A DNA stretch of 64,000 nucleotides, taken from positions 78,295-142,294 of the forward strand of contig NZ_PDOB01000008.1 in NCBI RefSeq assembly GCF_002760665.1, given 5' to 3'. Of the stretch, positions 16,266-25,266 are shown piece by piece. The notes under the pieces are model-generated. The model was not told where the DNA came from, searched no databases, and saw only the letters and a list, made by a program, of their open reading frames with translations. Within the stretch, counting starts at the first letter, position 1. Each line of letters opens with the position of its first letter. Origin of the DNA: Massilia psychrophila. GTDB taxonomy: Bacteria > Pseudomonadota > Gammaproteobacteria > Burkholderiales > Burkholderiaceae_D. The position numbers and the translations under genes were made by a program.

Positions 16266-16748
16266 CTACCCCGCTGGCAGCGGCGGATTGGCCGTCGCCT
16301 TGACCTCTTTTAAAACGAACGAAGTGTAGACCTCCTTCACGCTTGGCAGCCCGTTAATGTATTTTTCGGCAAACAGGCCGTAGGCTTCCAGGTCTTCGGC
16401 CACCACCATCAGCTGGTGGTCGTAGCGGCCGGAAATGCGATGGCAGGCCAGCACCTGGGGAATCGCCAGCACCGCCTGCTCGAACTCCTGCACATATTGG
16501 GTGTGGTTCTTTTCGAGCGAAATATGGATGAACGCCATTACTTGGTAGCCGAGCTTGCGCGAGTCGAGCCGGGCGTTGTAACCGCAGATCACCCCTTCAC
16601 TCTCGAGCCGCTTGACCCGGCGCCAGCACGGCGACGCCGTCAGCGACACCCGTTCGGCCAGGTCGGCGCTGGACAGGCGCGCATCCGACAACAGCTCGCC
16701 GAGAATTTTCAAATCAATACGGTCGAGCTTCACTTTTGCCACGTTCAT
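16266..16748 (-). CDS. Lrp/AsnC family transcriptional regulator
   Basis: A 160-residue protein with an N-terminal helix-turn-helix (LDRIDLKILGELLSDARLS, then LAERVSLTASPCWRRVKRLE) and a C-terminal RAM effector domain (VMAFIHISLE, VLACHRISGRYDHQLMVVAED). Members bind amino acids or small metabolites and control nearby transport or catabolic genes. It is divergent from a TonB-dependent receptor gene, with 241 AT-rich bases between, so it most likely controls that receptor and the M28 peptidase beyond. No specific Lrp box was identified. Confidence 0.93.
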   Translation of the reverse strand: MNVAKVKLDRIDLKILGELLSDARLSSADLAERVSLTASPCWRRVKRLESEGVICGYNARLDSRKLGYQVMAFIHISLEKNHTQYVQEFEQAVLAIPQVLACHRISGRYDHQLMVVAEDLEAYGLFAEKYINGLPSVKEVYTSFVLKEVKATANPPLPAG

Positions 16749-16989
16749 GCTGGTTTTTTCCTATTTTTGAAACATTCATTGCAAAAGAAGTTGTGCACAC
16801 TTGGCAAATATAGCAAATTATTGCAGTGCCCCACAGATATAATTTACCTTTGGGCAATAAGTCCGCACCGCAAAGCCGTCATTGACGTAGCGGATTTCGC
16901 CACCGCGCGCCGCTCCAACTTCGCGCCCGCTCCGCTGCGCCGTCCCATTCCCTATCTTTCAACCATCGCACTTTGAGGAGTACTACCCT

Positions 16990-19806
16990 ATGTCGAATCA
17001 AAAATTCAAATTAAAGCCGTCGGTGATGCTGGTCGCCGCCGCGTTCGGGCCGTGCCTGCTGCTGCCGGCAACGGCTTTGGCGGCCGGCCAAGCGGGTGAT
17101 TCCGCCGCCCCGAAAATGGAGCGGGTGATCGTGACCGGCTCGTCGATCAAGCGCATCGATGGTGAAACGGCGCTGCCGGTGCAGATCCTCAAGCGCGAGG
17201 ACATCGACCGCATCGGCGCGTCGTCGACCGAGGAGCTGGTAAAGCAGCTCAGTTCGCTGAGCAGCAACGGCAGCTCGACGACAGCGGCCAACGCCTCCGG
17301 CTTCGGCGGCGGCAATATCGCCACGGTGTCGCTGCGCGGTTTGGGCAGCGCACGTACGCTGGTGCTGGTCAACGGGCGCCGCGTGGCAGTGTACGGCGGC
17401 GGCTCGGCAGGCGCGGCCGGCTCGTCGGTCGACATCAACAGCATCCCCTTATCCGCCATCGAGCGGGTCGAAGTGCTCAAGGACGGCGCCTCGGCGGTGT
17501 ACGGCAGCGACGCCATCGCCGGCGTGGTCAACTTCATTTTGCGCAAGGATTTCAAAGGCGTCGAACTGACTGGCACCTACGGCCAGCCTGGCATCGGCGG
17601 CCACGGCAAGGACAAGAAGGCGGGCATCTTTGCCGGCATCGGCAACCTGGCCGAGAACGGCTACAACGTCACCTTCGGCGCTACCGTGCAAAAGACCGAC
17701 CCGATCTTCGGCGTCGACCGTCCATACGCCAACCGCCTTAACGTCGCCGAGCAGAACGACCTGCTGTCGTCGATTACATTCCCGGCCAACGTCGCGCTGT
17801 ACGGCAGCGGCGTGCTGGTCAACCCAAGGCTGCCAAATTGCGGGCCGGTGTCGCAGGTTTCGCCGTATACGCCGACCCGCTGCAGCTTCGACAACAGCCC
17901 GTTCGCGTCGATCCAGCCAGAGTCGCTCAAGGCGAGCGTAATGGCCAACGGCCGTTTGACCCTGTCGCAAAACGCCGAAGCTTATTTCGAGGCCAACTAC
18001 ACCAACAACAAGATCACCTCGACCACCCAGCCAGTGCCGATCGCCTACAACGCGATCACCACCGCCAGTAACCCATATGTGCCGGCCTACAAGCGGCTGA
18101 TCGCGCAATACCCTGCGCTCGCCACCCGGCCCGCTTCGGCACTGGGCGGCTTTGTGCTGGTGCCGACCAGCCCGTATTACCCTGCCGCCTTTGCCGCCGC
18201 CAACGGCATGGCCGGCAAGCCGCTGCTGCTCAATTACCGCGACGTCGCCAACGGAGCGCGCCAGACCCGCGACAACGCCGAGAGTACCCGCTTCATGACG
18301 GGCGTGCGCGGCAACAAGTTTGGCTGGGACCTCGATGCGGCCCTGCTCTACAGCGAGAGCCGGGTCAACGAGGAGCTGTTGACCGGCTACGCGCAGTATT
18401 CGAAAGTGCTGCCGATCCTCAACAGCGGCCTGATCAATCCGTTCGGCGAGACGCTTGATAAAACCGCGCTGGCGCAAGCCCAGGCGGCCGAGTTCCGCGG
18501 CACCAGCTACGCCACCAAAACGTCGATGACCTCGCTCGACCTGAAGGGCTCGCGCGAGCTGTTCACGCTGGCCAATGGCGCGGTGGCGCTGGCGCTTGGC
18601 GCCGAGCTGCGCCAGGAAAAATTCGCCTACGACCCGTCGGTGGCAATCCAGACCGGCGACATCGCCGGCCTCGGCGGCAATGCCTTCCCGGTCACCGGCA
18701 AGCGCCGCGTGTCGTCGGCCTTTGCCGAAGTGAGCGTGCCGCTGGCGCGCAAACTCGACTTCGATGCGGCCGTCCGCTACGACAATTACGCGGGCGTCGG
18801 TCACACCGTCAATCCGAAGGCGTCGCTGCGCTGGCAGCCGACCAATACGTTCCTGCTGCGCTCGTCGGTCGGCACCGGTTTCCGCGCGCCGTCGCTGACC
18901 GACCTGTACACCCCGCAGGCGACCAGCGTGACGGCCAACGGCACGCGCGACCCGATCCGCTGTCCTGACATCAAGACCGGTACGCCGGGCGACTGCAGCT
19001 TCCAGTTCACCACCGTCACCGGCGGCAATCCGAACCTGCAGCCTGAAAAATCGCTGTCCTACACAGTCGGCGTGCTGCTCGAGCCGGTCAAGGAACTGTC
19101 GGTTAGCTTCGACGCCTTCCGCGTCAACCTGAAAAACGCCATCGTCGGCGGCGGCCTGTCGTCGAATTATTTCCTCGCCAACGCCGAGCGCGCCAAGCAG
19201 TACGAAGCGTTCATCCTGCGCGGCGCGGCGGACGGCAACGCCAGCGGCGTCGGCCCGATCACCGGCATCCTGCAAACCAACGCCAACCTGTTCAAGACGC
19301 AATTGGCCGGTGTCGACGTCGACGCCAAGTACGGCCTGCGTTTCGGCTCGGGCAACCGTGTGACGACGCGCGTCAGCGGCACCTATCTCGCAAAATACGA
19401 CGTGCAAGGCCCGTCCGGCGCCTACACCAGCGCGCTCGACACGGCACTGAACGCCGGCGGCGGCGTGGTGCTGCGCTGGAGGCACACCGCCAGCGTTGCT
19501 TACGAGACTGGCCCGTTTAGCGCGTCGCTGTCGCAGAACTACCAGAAGGGCTACGTCGACGTGCTGGGCAACCGCGCACCGGCCGGCTCGACCCCGCGCA
19601 AGGTCAAGGCTTACCAGACCTTCGACGCGCAGCTGGCCTACAACGGTTTCAAGCCGGCCAAGCTGTCGCTGGGCGTCAAAAACCTGACGGACCGCACGCC
19701 GCCGTACACCAACCTGACGTCGAACTTCCTCGGCGGCTACGACGTCAGCTATGCCGACCCGCGCGGGCGTTTCGTCTACCTGACGGCAACCTATTCGTTC
19801 ATGTAA
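16990..19806 (+). CDS. TonB-dependent outer membrane receptor
   Basis: A 938-residue protein: signal peptide ending ALAA, a TonB-box-like segment around MERVIVTGSSIKR, a plug domain (PVQILKREDIDRIGA, SLRGLGSARTLVLVNGRR, IERVEVLKDGASAVYGSDAI) and a beta-barrel ending YLTATYSFM with terminal aromatic Phe followed by Met. The Shine-Dalgarno GAGGAG sits 8 bases before ATG. This large class, with serine/glycine-rich loops and SSIKR start, is common in peptide or plant-polymer scavenging bacteria. The divergent Lrp regulator and downstream aminopeptidase point to peptide or amino acid uptake; the ligand is inferred only. Confidence 0.93.
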   Translation: MSNQKFKLKPSVMLVAAAFGPCLLLPATALAAGQAGDSAAPKMERVIVTGSSIKRIDGETALPVQILKREDIDRIGASSTEELVKQLSSLSSNGSSTTAANASGFGGGNIATVSLRGLGSARTLVLVNGRRVAVYGGGSAGAAGSSVDINSIPLSAIERVEVLKDGASAVYGSDAIAGVVNFILRKDFKGVELTGTYGQPGIGGHGKDKKAGIFAGIGNLAENGYNVTFGATVQKTDPIFGVDRPYANRLNVAEQNDLLSSITFPANVALYGSGVLVNPRLPNCGPVSQVSPYTPTRCSFDNSPFASIQPESLKASVMANGRLTLSQNAEAYFEANYTNNKITSTTQPVPIAYNAITTASNPYVPAYKRLIAQYPALATRPASALGGFVLVPTSPYYPAAFAAANGMAGKPLLLNYRDVANGARQTRDNAESTRFMTGVRGNKFGWDLDAALLYSESRVNEELLTGYAQYSKVLPILNSGLINPFGETLDKTALAQAQAAEFRGTSYATKTSMTSLDLKGSRELFTLANGAVALALGAELRQEKFAYDPSVAIQTGDIAGLGGNAFPVTGKRRVSSAFAEVSVPLARKLDFDAAVRYDNYAGVGHTVNPKASLRWQPTNTFLLRSSVGTGFRAPSLTDLYTPQATSVTANGTRDPIRCPDIKTGTPGDCSFQFTTVTGGNPNLQPEKSLSYTVGVLLEPVKELSVSFDAFRVNLKNAIVGGGLSSNYFLANAERAKQYEAFILRGAADGNASGVGPITGILQTNANLFKTQLAGVDVDAKYGLRFGSGNRVTTRVSGTYLAKYDVQGPSGAYTSALDTALNAGGGVVLRWRHTASVAYETGPFSASLSQNYQKGYVDVLGNRAPAGSTPRKVKAYQTFDAQLAYNGFKPAKLSLGVKNLTDRTPPYTNLTSNFLGGYDVSYADPRGRFVYLTATYSFM

Positions 19807-19821
19807 TAGTAGAGTAATCTT

Positions 19822-19876
19822 CAGGCCTGCTGAACCCGACCGGTCGGGTTCAGCAGGCCTGCCCGTCCGGTTTTTT
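19822..19876 (+). terminator. Perfect 40-bp palindrome plus T tract
   Basis: Bases 19822-19841 (CAGGCCTGCTGAACCCGACC) are the exact reverse complement of 19842-19861. A T6 tract follows at 19871-19876. It ends the TonB receptor transcript and lies 42 bases before the M28 peptidase gene, so it may act as a terminator or attenuator between them. Confidence 0.8.
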
Positions 19877-19903
19877 ACACGATCGCCTTTTAAGGATTTT
19901 TGA

Positions 19904-21307
19904 ATGTCCCTCACCGTTTCCCAACAATCGCTGCTGGCGGTCCTGCTGGCCGCGGCCGGCGCCGCTGGAGCTGCCGCAGTAACTAGCACAGTAACTACCA
20001 CGACCGCCGAACCGAACGCCGGCGCCCGCCAGGCCCAGATCGACGCCATCGTGCGCGAGATCTCGCCACAGCGCATCCAGGCCACCATCGACAAGCTGGT
20101 CAGCTTCGGCACCCGCCACACGATGTCCGACACCGTCTCCGACACGCGCGGCATTGGCGCGGCGCGGCGCTGGATCAAGGCCGAGTTCGAGCGATGCGGC
20201 GCGGTCGCCGGCGGCCGCCTTCAAGTCGCCTTCGACAGCCACCTGCATCCGGTCGACCGGCGCATCTCACGCCCGACCGAGATCGTCAACGTCGTCGCCA
20301 CCCTGCCCGGCTTGCAGGCCGAATCGCGCGAGCGCATGTACGTCGTCAGCGGCCACTACGATTCGCGCAACACCGACGAGAACGATGCCGTCAATGACGC
20401 CCCCGGCGCCAACGACGACGCTTCCGGCACCGCCGCCGTGATCGAGCTGGCGTGCGTGATGGCGCGTCACAAGTTCGACGCGACCTTGGTGTTCATGGCC
20501 GTCGCCGCCGAAGAGCAAGGCCTGTACGGCGCCGCCGACTATGCCGAAAAAGCGAAACAGAAAAAGCTCAACATCGCCGGCATGTTCACCAACGACATCA
20601 TCGGCAGCTCTTACAACGAAGAAGGCAAGCGCGACAATACCCAGGTGCGCCTGTTCGCCGAAGGCATCCCGGCACTCAAGGACATGCCGGACAGCCTGCG
20701 CACCCTGATCGCCACCGGCGGCGAAAACGATTCGCTGCCGCGCCAGCTGGCGCGCCACGTCAAGGAGGTTGGCGAACGCTATGTCGACGACTTCAAAGTG
20801 ACCGTCATCACGCGGCGCGACCGCTACCTGCGCGGCGGCGACCACGCCCCCTTCCTCGACCGCGGCTTCGCCGCCCTGCGCTTCACCGAGCCGGCCGAAA
20901 ACTTCAACCACCAGCACCAGAACGTGCGCAAGGAAGGCGCGCTGCAGTACGGCGACCTGCTCGAATTCGTCGACCCGGCCTACATCGCGCAAGTAACGCG
21001 CATCAACGCCGCCGCGCTGGCGTCGCTGGCGCTGGCGCCGGCGGCGCCGCAGGAAGTCAAACTGCGCACCGCCAAGCTGGATAACCGCACCGAGCTGACC
21101 TGGCAGGCCAACGTCGAACCGGACCTGGCCGGCTACCGCGTCGTCTGGCGCGACACCACCGCCGCCCAATGGCAAGGCAGCCAGTTCGTCGGCAAGGTGA
21201 CGTCGGCCACGATGGCGCTGTCGAAAGACAATGTGTTTTTTGGCGTACAGGCGGTCGACAAGGATGGCAACGTCAGCGTGGCGACGTATCCGCTGCCGGC
21301 TCGCTAG
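19904..21307 (+). CDS. M28 family zinc aminopeptidase with C-terminal Fn3-like domain
   Basis: A 467-residue secreted peptidase. The N-terminus is a hydrophobic export signal (LLAVLLAAAGAAGAAA). The M28 core shows the metal ligands: His-Asp in SGHYDSR, Asp in PGANDDASGTAAV, the Glu pair in VAAEEQGLYG, an Asp in MFTNDIIG, and the late His in NFNHQHQN. The last ~90 residues (ELTWQANVEPDLAGYRVVWR) resemble a fibronectin type III domain. It would release N-terminal residues from peptides in the periplasm or outside, fitting its position behind the TonB receptor. All expected ligands are present. Confidence 0.9.
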   Translation: MSLTVSQQSLLAVLLAAAGAAGAAAVTSTVTTTTAEPNAGARQAQIDAIVREISPQRIQATIDKLVSFGTRHTMSDTVSDTRGIGAARRWIKAEFERCGAVAGGRLQVAFDSHLHPVDRRISRPTEIVNVVATLPGLQAESRERMYVVSGHYDSRNTDENDAVNDAPGANDDASGTAAVIELACVMARHKFDATLVFMAVAAEEQGLYGAADYAEKAKQKKLNIAGMFTNDIIGSSYNEEGKRDNTQVRLFAEGIPALKDMPDSLRTLIATGGENDSLPRQLARHVKEVGERYVDDFKVTVITRRDRYLRGGDHAPFLDRGFAALRFTEPAENFNHQHQNVRKEGALQYGDLLEFVDPAYIAQVTRINAAALASLALAPAAPQEVKLRTAKLDNRTELTWQANVEPDLAGYRVVWRDTTAAQWQGSQFVGKVTSATMALSKDNVFFGVQAVDKDGNVSVATYPLPAR

Positions 21308-21325
21308 GAACTGTCCTGCGTCCGG

Positions 21326-21757
21326 GTGGCCGCTGCTGGGCCGCCCGGACATATAATTTCTTGGCGGCAGTTAGCGTTTCCAGTGCACGATGGTGTCATT
21401 TCCTTTCGACGCCTTTCGCGCGTGCCTTCACCACCTCCCGACTCCACGCTCGTCGGCTTCATGTTCGACATCACCGCGCGCAAGCAGGCCGAAGACAAGA
21501 TTTTGCAGTTGCAGCGCGAGCTGGAAGTGCTGTCCTACCGCGACAGCCTGACCGGCGTGGCCAACCGCCGCAGGTTCGACACCCTGTATCCGGTTGAATG
21601 GGCCAAGGCGCGCGCCACCGGCGGCGAGGAATTCGTGCTGCTGCCGGCCACCGACGAAGAAGCTGCCCGCAGCGTGGCCGAGCGCTGCCGCAAGCTGCTG
21701 GCGCGGCACGCGGACACTGTTTATAGGCACGGTCTAGCTATCAGGCGCCCGACCTGA
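21326..21757 (+). pseudogene. Diguanylate cyclase remnant (PAS end plus deleted GGDEF)
   Basis: The frame contains the last strand of a PAS domain with its linker (VGFMFDITARKQAEDKI), a signalling helix, and the GGDEF domain start YRDSLTGVANRRRFD. It then jumps from EWAKARAT directly to GGEEFVLLPATDEEA, losing the ~60 residues that normally lie between, including the DXDXFK nucleotide/metal site. The end is also lost after CRKLLARHADT, where VSIGV is expected. The N-terminal part before PAS is unconserved. The product cannot be an active cyclase. It overlaps the convergent NnrU gene by 17 bases. Confidence 0.8.
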
Positions 21758-22328
21758 AAGGAAGCACCCCGATCAGCGCGCCGTGCAGCCAGAAAGCGAA
21801 CACCGCCCACGCCACGGCGCCAATTACGATGGCCATCGAGGTACCGCGTGCGGTGCCGGCGGCATAGGTAATGCCGGCGAGCCGATCGCGCCTGCGTTCA
21901 GCGATGAACGCCAGCACCGCCCAGGCCAGGAAGGCGCCGAACAACAGCAAGTCGGCGAGCGTGCCGTTCGCCAGCAGGTGCCCGACGGCCCACGCTTTCA
22001 CGCCCAACACCATCGGATGATGAAACCGCGCCTTCAGGTGATTGCGCGGCACATAGGCTGCCGCCAGCAGAATGAAAGCGAACAGCGTCAGCAGGCCGGC
22101 GGCATGGCGCATCCCTGCAGGCGCGTTCCACAGCACCACTGGCGCCTGCCGCGCAACGCCGTAACCCCAGATGACCAGCCCCAAGCCGACGGCGGACAGC
22201 ACCGAGAAACCCAGCTTCCAGGAATCCTCCCCCCGGCGCGCGATCTGCGCCTGGCGCCATCCGCCGGCAACCATGCGCACCGAGTGAAGGCCCAAGAAAA
22301 TTGCCAAACCGATCATTAAAATTGTCAT
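21741..22328 (-). CDS. NnrU family membrane protein
   Basis: A 195-residue polytopic protein with about six hydrophobic segments and the family's typical stretches: ILMIGLAIFLGLHSVRM at the N-terminus, ARFHHPMVLGVKAWAVGHLL in the middle, and WLHGALIGVLPF at the end. NnrU was first linked to denitrification gene clusters and related proteins include the zeta-carotene isomerase family; its function in non-denitrifiers is not settled. It overlaps the cyclase remnant convergently by 17 bases. Confidence 0.88.
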   Translation of the reverse strand: MTILMIGLAIFLGLHSVRMVAGGWRQAQIARRGEDSWKLGFSVLSAVGLGLVIWGYGVARQAPVVLWNAPAGMRHAAGLLTLFAFILLAAAYVPRNHLKARFHHPMVLGVKAWAVGHLLANGTLADLLLFGAFLAWAVLAFIAERRRDRLAGITYAAGTARGTSMAIVIGAVAWAVFAFWLHGALIGVLPFRSGA

Positions 22329-22682
22329 TACTTCGTCCTTTTGTTTGTCGGATTATTCATTTTAAGGCCAAGTTGGCAACTGAACATTTCAATGTTGCGC
22401 GCATATCGCGCCGGGGACAGTTTCGCTCCAGGGCGATCCGTGCCAGCGGCAGCTGCGTGGCTCGACAGTTCAGCTAGTGTGGGAATATCCTCAATCTGCC
22501 GGGTAGCTGAACGCTGTCACCAGAGGGTGGTCGAATAATCAAGTGTCTTTCGTTATGCCGACGGCAAGGGAGGACAAAGGAGCCGCCATGGCGCTTTTGT
22601 CGTCTGTTGGCGCCGGCGGGCACGATGCATGTTTCACTTCTCCACACAGGGTTCCGGCCCGCTTCACTGTACGAGGAATTCC
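22329..22682. other. Divergent intergenic region
   Basis: 354 bases between nnrU-like and the CHRD gene. It contains AT-rich sequence near 22340-22400 and presumably promoters for both sides. I found no RNA gene, repeat or credible reading frame. Confidence 0.45.
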
Positions 22683-23279
22683 ATGCGCCACCTTCTGTCA
22701 CCCTTGCTCGTCACTATCCTGCTCGGCGTCGCCAGCGCCGCCCAGGCCACCGTTACCAACTACACCACCACCTTGAGCGGCGCCAAAGAAGCGCCGCCCA
22801 ACACCTCGCCCGGCACCGGCACGGTGGCAGTGCTGATCGACGACGTCGCCAACACGATGAAGTTGAACGTGAGTTTTTCCGGCCTCGTCGGCACCACGAC
22901 CACCGCCCATATCCACTGCTGCACGCCCGAACCCTTGAGCGGCACGGCGTCGGTGGCGACGATGCTGCCGGTTTTTTCCATGTTTCCGCTTGGCGTCGTT
23001 ACCGGCACATACAACATGACGTTCGACCTGCTGTCGGCAAGCACGTATAACCCGGCGTTTATCAGCGCAAGTGGCGGCACCCCGGCCCTGGCAGAAGCCG
23101 ACCTTTTGGCCGGACTGATAGCGGGCACCGCTTACTTCAACCTCCACAGCACGGCTTATCCGGCCGGCGAAATTCGCGGCTTCCTGGTCGCAGCGCCCAT
23201 ACCGGAACCGGGCCACCTGGCAATGTGGGTAGCGGGACTGGCCGGCCTGGCGGGCGTGCGCCGGTGGCGCCGGCGGTAG
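22683..23279 (+). CDS. CHRD domain protein with PEP-CTERM sorting signal
   Basis: A 198-residue exported protein: signal peptide (LLVTILLGVASAAQA), a CHRD domain (TLSGAKEAPPN, AHIHCCTPEP, TAYFNLHSTAYPAGEIRGF) and a C-terminal PEP-CTERM tail made of PIPEPG, a hydrophobic helix and RRWRRR. Such proteins are processed by an exosortase and are linked to extracellular matrix production. The Shine-Dalgarno GAGGAA is 6 bases before the ATG. No exosortase gene lies in this window, so it must be elsewhere. Two adjacent cysteines (HIHCCTPE) are common in CHRD members. Confidence 0.9.
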   Translation: MRHLLSPLLVTILLGVASAAQATVTNYTTTLSGAKEAPPNTSPGTGTVAVLIDDVANTMKLNVSFSGLVGTTTTAHIHCCTPEPLSGTASVATMLPVFSMFPLGVVTGTYNMTFDLLSASTYNPAFISASGGTPALAEADLLAGLIAGTAYFNLHSTAYPAGEIRGFLVAAPIPEPGHLAMWVAGLAGLAGVRRWRRR

Positions 23280-23303
23280 CTGCATGGCGGGACCACCACG
23301 CGT

Positions 23304-23327
23304 AGGTACCGAGGTACCGAGGTACCG
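23304..23327. repeat. Three tandem 8-bp units
   Basis: AGGTACCG repeated three times in the gap between the CHRD gene and the aldolase gene. Each unit includes the palindrome GGTACC. Confidence 0.8.
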
Positions 23328-23503
23328 GTCTCGCCTCTTCTGACTTGCAATCTCGGCATGCCCCCAATGCAAGCCGGGTGAAGGCATGACGCCTGGCCGG
23401 CGCAATGCGGGCAATGACTTTATAATTTCGCTTGTCAGTGGCTGGTGCCGCGCGCCCGGGCGCGGGACGGTACGGCCACACCGGAATTCATTTAAGGTCA
23501 TCA

Positions 23504-24268
23504 ATGAGTATCTCATCCATCAAACCTGCATCGGCCGCCATCGACGCCGCCGAATGGCAGGTGCGCGTCGACCTCGCCGCGTGTTACCGTCTGTGTGCAT
23601 TAAAACACTGGGACGACCTGATTTACACCCATATCTCGGCCACCGTGCCGGGCGAAGCGGGCCACTTCCTGATCAATCCATTCGGCGATCGTTTCGACGA
23701 AATCACCGCTTCCAGGCTCGTGAAAATCGATTTGCAAGGCAACATCATCGGCGATCAGGCAAGCCGTGTGAACGTGACCGGTTTTGCCATCCACGGCGCG
23801 GTCCACGCCGCGCGCGCGGACGCCATGTGCGTCATGCATTTGCATAACGAGAATGGCGTCGCCGTCGGCATGCAGCAAGCCGGCTTGCTGCCGCTGTCGC
23901 AGCATGCGATGCGGTTCTACGGCCAGATCGGTTACCACGACTACGAAGGCCTGGCGCTGTCGCCGCTTGAGCAGACGCGGCTGATCGAGCACCTCGGCGA
24001 CTATCCGGCCATGCTGTTGCGTAATCACGGCACCTTGATTAGCGGTCGGACGATTGCGGAGGCGTACGTCTTGATGGATACATTGGACAAAGCCTGCGCC
24101 TTCCAGTTAAAAGCACAATCCGGCGGCGGCCCATTGAATATGCAGCCGCCCGACGTCTGCGCAAAAACTTACCGGGACTTGATCGGTGACGGCACTCCAG
24201 AAGGCATCCTCGAATGGCCGGCGCTGCTGCGCATGCTCGACGTGCTGTCGCCGTCGTATCGCAACTAA
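23504..24268 (+). CDS. Class II aldolase/adducin family protein
   Basis: A 254-residue protein of the zinc-dependent class II aldolase/adducin fold. Visible motifs are THISATVPG near residue 40, INPFGDRFDEITASRLVKID, the first metal His pair in VMHLHNENGVA and a later LLRNHGTLISG with the third His. Relatives include L-fuculose-phosphate and ribulose-phosphate 4-epimerase/aldolases, but many Burkholderiales members of this length have no assigned substrate. A tautomerase gene follows after 27 bases, so the two may act on one carbonyl compound. The start at 23504 follows the conserved N-terminus. Confidence 0.88.
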   Translation: MSISSIKPASAAIDAAEWQVRVDLAACYRLCALKHWDDLIYTHISATVPGEAGHFLINPFGDRFDEITASRLVKIDLQGNIIGDQASRVNVTGFAIHGAVHAARADAMCVMHLHNENGVAVGMQQAGLLPLSQHAMRFYGQIGYHDYEGLALSPLEQTRLIEHLGDYPAMLLRNHGTLISGRTIAEAYVLMDTLDKACAFQLKAQSGGGPLNMQPPDVCAKTYRDLIGDGTPEGILEWPALLRMLDVLSPSYRN

Positions 24269-24295
24269 TATTTTTTAATAAACAAAAGGAAAGCC

Positions 24296-24484
24296 ATGCC
24301 AACCATTAACGTTCAATTATTCGAAGGCCGCACGGTCGAACAAAAGCGTGCCTTCGTCAAAGCCGTCACCGAGGCGACGGTGGCGACGCTTGCGTGTAGC
24401 GCCGGATCGGTCGACATCATCATCGAGGATGTCAAACGGGAAAACTGGGCGACTGGGGGGAAGCTGTGGTCTGAGTCCGACTGA
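24296..24484 (+). CDS. 4-oxalocrotonate tautomerase family enzyme
   Basis: A 62-residue protein starting MPTINVQLFEGRT, so removal of Met exposes the catalytic N-terminal proline (Pro1). The RTVEQKRAFVKAVTEA helix and VDIIIEDVKRENWATGG tail are characteristic; Arg12 of the mature protein (the R of EGRT) also matches a known active-site residue. It would interconvert keto and enol forms of an unsaturated acid. A Shine-Dalgarno AAAGGAAAG precedes the ATG, and it sits in a likely operon with the class II aldolase. Confidence 0.93.
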   Translation: MPTINVQLFEGRTVEQKRAFVKAVTEATVATLACSAGSVDIIIEDVKRENWATGGKLWSESD

Positions 24485-24490
24485 AAAATC

Positions 24491-24571
24491 GAGGCCTGAA
24501 ATCACTGCGGCGAACGTTGCGGCAACTCACCACCGTGCGGCTCTGGTCCGAAACGAAGCGGCAACAAGATA
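24491..24571. repeat. 81-bp direct repeat, copy A (tRNA-upstream-like)
   Basis: This segment aligns without gaps to 25260-25340 at 66 of 81 positions. On the minus strand, copy B runs into the 5' end of the tRNA(CAU) gene, while copy A ends at GGCCTC with no tRNA body after it. Both keep a short hairpin (GTTG-N3-CAAC). Copy A lies just after the tautomerase stop. Confidence 0.85.
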
Positions 24572-24579
24572 TATACCAG

Positions 24580-24610
24580 CCCCCCGGGCGATTCAGCGCG
24601 GGGGTTTGTT
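24580..24610 (+). terminator. Possible terminator after the tautomerase gene
   Basis: CCCCC at 24580-24584 pairs with GGGGG at 24600-24604, with an inner GCG/CGC pair, then TTTGTT. The T tract is short, so this is tentative. Confidence 0.3.
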
Positions 24611-24622
24611 CAAAAAAGAGCG

Positions 24623-24904
24623 TTACTCGGGGGTCTCGGGGTCCTCGTTGGCCCCCATTTCGTCCACAATCCGCTGGCAAACAGCGGAGCGAACCCGGGC
24701 CAGCTTTTCAACGTCGGTGCCTTCCATTTCGTAGGCTTCCTTGGCAGTCTCGTTCAAGGCTTGCATCAGTTCGCTAAGCAGGCCGATAGCAGGAAGAATG
24801 CTGTCGTGCTCTTTTTTCCATCTGAACAGAAGTGCACCGAGGCCAGCGATAGCGTAGTCTTCCTGCTGCTCGAGCTCGGCGGTGGCGGTGGTTATTTCTT
24901 GCAT
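24623..24904 (-). CDS. Small acidic helical protein of unknown function
   Basis: A 93-residue protein that I do not recognise. It is predicted mostly helical, acidic (ends NEDPETPE) and has one cysteine (SAVCQRIVDEMG). A good Shine-Dalgarno (AAGGA) lies 7 bases before the ATG and codon use matches neighbours, so it is probably a real gene. It lies between the two copies of the 81-bp repeat, downstream of the tRNA terminator on the same strand. Confidence 0.65.
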   Translation of the reverse strand: MQEITTATAELEQQEDYAIAGLGALLFRWKKEHDSILPAIGLLSELMQALNETAKEAYEMEGTDVEKLARVRSAVCQRIVDEMGANEDPETPE

Positions 24905-25133
24905 ATAATTCCTTTTTGGTTGGCTTACGCCAGTATAGCGAAAGGGGCCCGCGCAGGCAGGCCGGTTCCCGACAGGTCACAGTCTTTGCCGCTGACTTGG
25001 ACGCTACGTTGGCAAAAACGTTTTTGAAGATACACACTGGCGCTCGCCAAAAATGGACGGCAGCGCTGCGTTGATTATCGTTGAAGAATTTGCTTACCCG
25101 TCCGCTACATGGCATCCGACAATCGAGCACGCA

Positions 25134-25167
25134 TAAAAAATGGCTGCAAGCGCAAGCGTGCAACCAT
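25134..25167 (-). terminator. Rho-independent terminator of the tRNA gene
   Basis: On the minus strand a 12-bp stem (one mismatch and one G-T pair) between 25156-25167 and 25140-25151, with a 4-base loop, is followed by T7. It begins 20 bases after the tRNA CCA end. Confidence 0.88.
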
Positions 25168-25187
25168 TTGATTTTCAAAGCTAATTC

Positions 25188-25259
<72 letters not shown>

Positions 25260-25266
<7 letters not shown>

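Noticed and set aside
17449..20178. 909-codon minus-strand reading frame
   Set aside because: Antisense of the TonB receptor and M28 peptidase genes, with shadow composition and no motif.
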